Origin: Anaerolineae bacterium
Lineage (GTDB): Bacteria > Chloroflexota > Anaerolineae > B4-G1
Direction: 5' to 3'
Assembly (NCBI GenBank): GCA_030612585.1
Contig: JAUWNP010000234.1
Span: 1-6,491, forward strand
Length of the DNA stretch: 6,491 nucleotides
This document shows, one piece after another, positions 5,446-6,491 of the stretch. Each line of letters starts with the position of its first letter. The first letter of the stretch is position 1. The position numbers were made by a program, and so were the translations under genes. The notes under the pieces are model-generated. The model saw only the letters and a program-made list of their open reading frames with translations, did not search any database and had not been told where the DNA came from.

Positions 5446-5850
5446 TGCTTTTCCTCCTCGCCATAATATAATCTCCCCATCGCGCACCTGCACCCAATCG
5501 CCGGTGCGGATGCGCGAGACGTCCACTTGGTCCACCATCGGGATCTCGGCGATAATCGCCCCCACGGCTACGACGGGGTCAGCCTCGGCGTTGATGATCG
5601 CTGCCGGAGCCAGGCCGTTGCGCGCCAGGCGATAGAGCGTGTAGGAGCCGACGGTGCTGCCCTTGCCCGTGGGAAAGACGAGCACGCGCCCGGCCACGCA
5701 TTGGCCCTCCAGCGGGTGGCCCGGCTCGACGACCACGCCCGTGTCTGGGTCCACGCCGCCCAGGAAGCCGATGGGGTCAGGTGACACCAGCGCCTCGCCC
5801 TCGGCGTGGCCAGGTTTGATCACGCGACTAGAACACAGATGGCAGGGCAT
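4885..5850 (-). CDS. Aconitase-X swivel domain (DUF126) joined to an HD-superfamily domain
   Basis: Numbering is from the TTG at 5853; ATG 5850 is residue 2. Residues 10-130 match the aconitase-X small (swivel) domain: RVIKPGHAEGEALVS, then FLGGVDPDTG, then GKGSTVGSYTLY (63-74) with its conserved Ser66, and INAEADPVVAVGAI. In the family this domain pairs with a large AcnX subunit in dehydratases such as phosphomevalonate dehydratase or hydroxyproline dehydratase. No large subunit is in the window. Residues 137-322 are a helical HD-superfamily domain: H204, then GALLADVGK (237-245) where the usual His of HD is Ala241 before Asp242, then RHPF, KHG, ATHSWEGD and HHADF (309-313). The frame is open throughout, but an excellent internal start at 5445 suggests that the HD part may also be made alone. 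The apparent start codons lie in a dispersed repeat; GTG 5823 (residue 11) is another candidate. First gene of the operon with the helicase. Confidence 0.78.
   Translation of the reverse strand: MPCHLCSSRVIKPGHAEGEALVSPDPIGFLGGVDPDTGVVVEPGHPLEGQCVAGRVLVFPTGKGSTVGSYTLYRLARNGLAPAAIINAEADPVVAVGAIIAEIPMVDQVDVSRIRTGDWVQVRDGEIILWRGGKAMNSVLRLSEEELVELLPEFNEIRDTDLRSKALAVWEEGITLGGWTVEALAEIPFTLLAEDVDVTFIEHVRTVCRMCLAMEQVLVEAYGERAQIDHDTLVAGALLADVGKLIEYRREADGKTVFADMYRYLRHPFTGVALAYKHGIPESVLHVIATHSWEGDKFKRRPESIIFHHADFTDFHLAKFK
5453..5458 (-). promoter_or_regulatory. Strong Shine-Dalgarno inside the DUF126-HD ORF
   Basis: The minus strand reads AGGAGG at 5458-5453, within GCGAGGAGGAAAAGCA, with exactly 7 nt before ATG 5445. 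It is the best ribosome binding site in the window; most other starts here have none. Just upstream (5472-5461) is an A/T island, ATTATATTATGG, unusual for this GC-rich coding sequence, which could hold a -10 element, though no convincing -35 box is present. Confidence 0.75.
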
Positions 5851-5858
5851 CAACGGAT
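5831..5858 (+). repeat. 28-bp dispersed repeat, copy 1, overlapping the DUF126-HD start
   Basis: It matches copy 3 (5922-5949) at 24 of 28 positions in the same orientation, with the shared core GATGGCAGG-CAT-AACGGAT. On the minus strand it supplies the TTG and ATG start codons (5853 and 5850) and the first eight or so residues of the DUF126-HD ORF, including a CxxC (CHLC) that is therefore probably not a conserved family feature. Confidence 0.7.
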
Positions 5859-5890
5859 AACGCTCATTACCGCGCTTTTGACCTCCCCTG

Positions 5891-5918
5891 ATTTGCTACT
5901 GTCCTGTGACCCGCGTTC
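5891..5918 (-). repeat. 28-bp dispersed repeat, copy 2, inverted and diverged
   Basis: Read on the minus strand it matches copy 3 at about 20 of 28 positions, with conserved GAAC, CGG and CAGGACA blocks. It lies head to head with copy 3. Confidence 0.5.
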
Positions 5919-5940
5919 TCAGAACTCGGATGGCAGGACA
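5900..5940. repeat. Long imperfect palindrome formed by two facing repeat copies
   Basis: Twenty-base arms are centred on C5920: 16 Watson-Crick pairs, one G-T wobble and three mismatches. The tip GTTCT/AGAAC and the base TGTCCTG/CAGGACA are perfect. It results from copies 2 and 3 of the 28-bp repeat meeting head to head. As RNA it would fold into a cruciform-like hairpin in the leader of the DUF126-HD operon, if transcription starts upstream of it. Confidence 0.6.
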
Positions 5941-5949
5941 TTAACGGAT
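5922..5949 (+). repeat. 28-bp dispersed repeat, copy 3
   Basis: It matches copy 1 (5831-5858) at 24 of 28 positions in direct orientation, 91 bp apart, and faces copy 2 as an inverted partner. It is in the non-coding spacer between the substrate-binding-protein gene and the DUF126-HD gene. Confidence 0.7.
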
Positions 5950-5999
5950 CGAAAAGCCGCACTCTTCACTTGCTCATCATAGTTCAAGCAGTCTTCCAC

Positions 6000-6035
6000 G
6001 CGCTGGCGCTGAACTGGGCTCAGTTCAGCGAGCGC
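6000..6035 (-). terminator. Strong hairpin after the substrate-binding-protein gene
   Basis: The arms CGCTGAACTG (6007-6016) and CAGTTCAGCG (6021-6030) pair perfectly around a GGCT loop. GCGCT (6000-6004) pairs with AGCGC (6031-6035) below a two-base bulge, giving 15 bp in all. It begins 14 nt after the stop of the minus-strand gene ending at 6050, where a terminator or 3'-end stabilising hairpin is expected. No U-run follows it on the minus strand, so intrinsic termination is uncertain. Confidence 0.45.
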
Positions 6036-6049
6036 AAAATAAGACGCAA

Positions 6050-6491
6050 CTACCAGCCAGAATCAAACGCCTCAATATTCCACAACTCCAGATACTCGCT
6101 GGGGTCCAGCACCACACCATTCACCCCCGGGCGCGTGGCAACCAGTTTCGGCACAAAGTAAAGCGGCAATACAGGCAGGTCGTGGGAGAAGATGCGCTGC
6201 GCCTCGCGATGGAAGTGGGCGTAGTCTTCTGTCCCCGGCAGTGCGTCCAGTGCCGACTGGCAGGCTGCGTCGTAGTCAGCGTTGGCGTAGCCGGGGTTGT
6301 TGCTCGTGGCCCACCAGTTTTCGGCGCGCGGGACCTGGGATGAGAGATAAAGCCCACACGGCGCGTCAAATCCATTCAGCCAGGAGAAGAGCGCCAGGTC
6401 GAACTGGCGTCCGAACACCAGACCGTCAGGGCCGTCGGCGAAGAATTCTTCGGCGGGGAGATACTCCACCGCCAGCCCAATGCCGCAGGCC
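6050..6491 (-). CDS. Family-5 ABC transporter substrate-binding protein, C-terminal part
   Basis: The 3' end of a gene for an extracellular solute-binding protein of the peptide/nickel/oligosaccharide family (SBP_bac_5), which captures substrate outside the membrane for an ABC importer. About 147 residues are visible and the frame is open to the window edge, so the gene is cut on its 5' side; the GTG at 6469 is an internal valine, not a start. Family features visible: the FDLALFSWLNGFDAP segment, the NNPGYANADYDAACQSAL stretch, the HFHREAQRIFSHDLPVLPLYFVPKLVATRPGVNGVV block and the terminal LELWNIEAFD. The signal peptide and most of the ligand pocket are outside the window. Substrate cannot be assigned. 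It ends 199 bp before the DUF126-HD gene and is probably a separate unit. Confidence 0.88.
   Translation of the reverse strand, partial: ACGIGLAVEYLPAEEFFADGPDGLVFGRQFDLALFSWLNGFDAPCGLYLSSQVPRAENWWATSNNPGYANADYDAACQSALDALPGTEDYAHFHREAQRIFSHDLPVLPLYFVPKLVATRPGVNGVVLDPSEYLELWNIEAFDSGW

Noticed and set aside
5461..5495. Internal promoter for the HD protein at the A/T island
   Set aside because: The minus strand has TATATT at 5470-5465 at a fitting distance from the internal start, but the -35 position (GTGCAG) does not match; kept only as a remark.
5831..5850. CHLC at the start of the DUF126-HD ORF as a zinc or redox motif
   Set aside because: These codons lie within a dispersed repeat, so the motif is probably accidental.
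5831..5949. Possible small CRISPR array
   Set aside because: Three repeat copies exist, but they are diverged, one is inverted, the spacing is irregular, and no cas genes are present.

Overview
The window is GC-rich (I estimate a little over 60%) and bacterial. Family content, GC level, leaderless-looking transcription and several short dispersed repeats lying inside genes suggest a member of the Chloroflexota (Anaerolineae-like). That assignment is an inference from style and has not been checked by any search.

Left part (1-1200, + strand). Two promoters point away from each other at the left edge. A consensus-perfect one (TTGACA, 16 bp, TATAAT) fires leftward out of the window. A second (TTGTCG, 17 bp, TATAAT) fires rightward and would start RNA almost exactly at the GTG of tadA, the tRNA adenosine deaminase. 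Next come a small HicB antitoxin and HicA toxin pair and a tRNA-Ser(CGA). The gaps are only 6, -1 and 10 nt, so one transcript may carry all four. A hairpin at 1172-1200 closes this unit and also lies just past the end of the convergent operon.

Middle (1220-5850, - strand). A tight three-gene operon, read right to left: (i) an ORF joining an aconitase-X swivel domain (DUF126) to an HD-superfamily domain, with a strong internal Shine-Dalgarno and ATG at the join; (ii) a SNF2-family helicase with all main motifs; (iii) a 612-residue protein with a central coiled coil, a dense Cys/His zinc-binding block, a Pro-rich and basic linker and a C-terminal domain. The stop of (i) is 3 nt from the start of (ii), and (ii) and (iii) overlap as ATGA. 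A joint role of helicase, zinc protein and HD protein on nucleic acid is plausible but not proven. I do not recognise the set as a named defence or repair system.

Short repeats have entered this operon repeatedly. A 28-bp repeat forms the apparent start of (i), a 7-bp tandem array forms the apparent start of (ii), a GC-rich palindrome is inserted in frame inside (ii), and a related fragment lies in the linker of (iii).

Right edge (6050-6491, - strand). The C-terminal end of a family-5 (peptide/nickel type) ABC transporter substrate-binding protein, cut by the window edge. Between it and the operon is a 199-bp spacer holding repeat copies and a strong hairpin.
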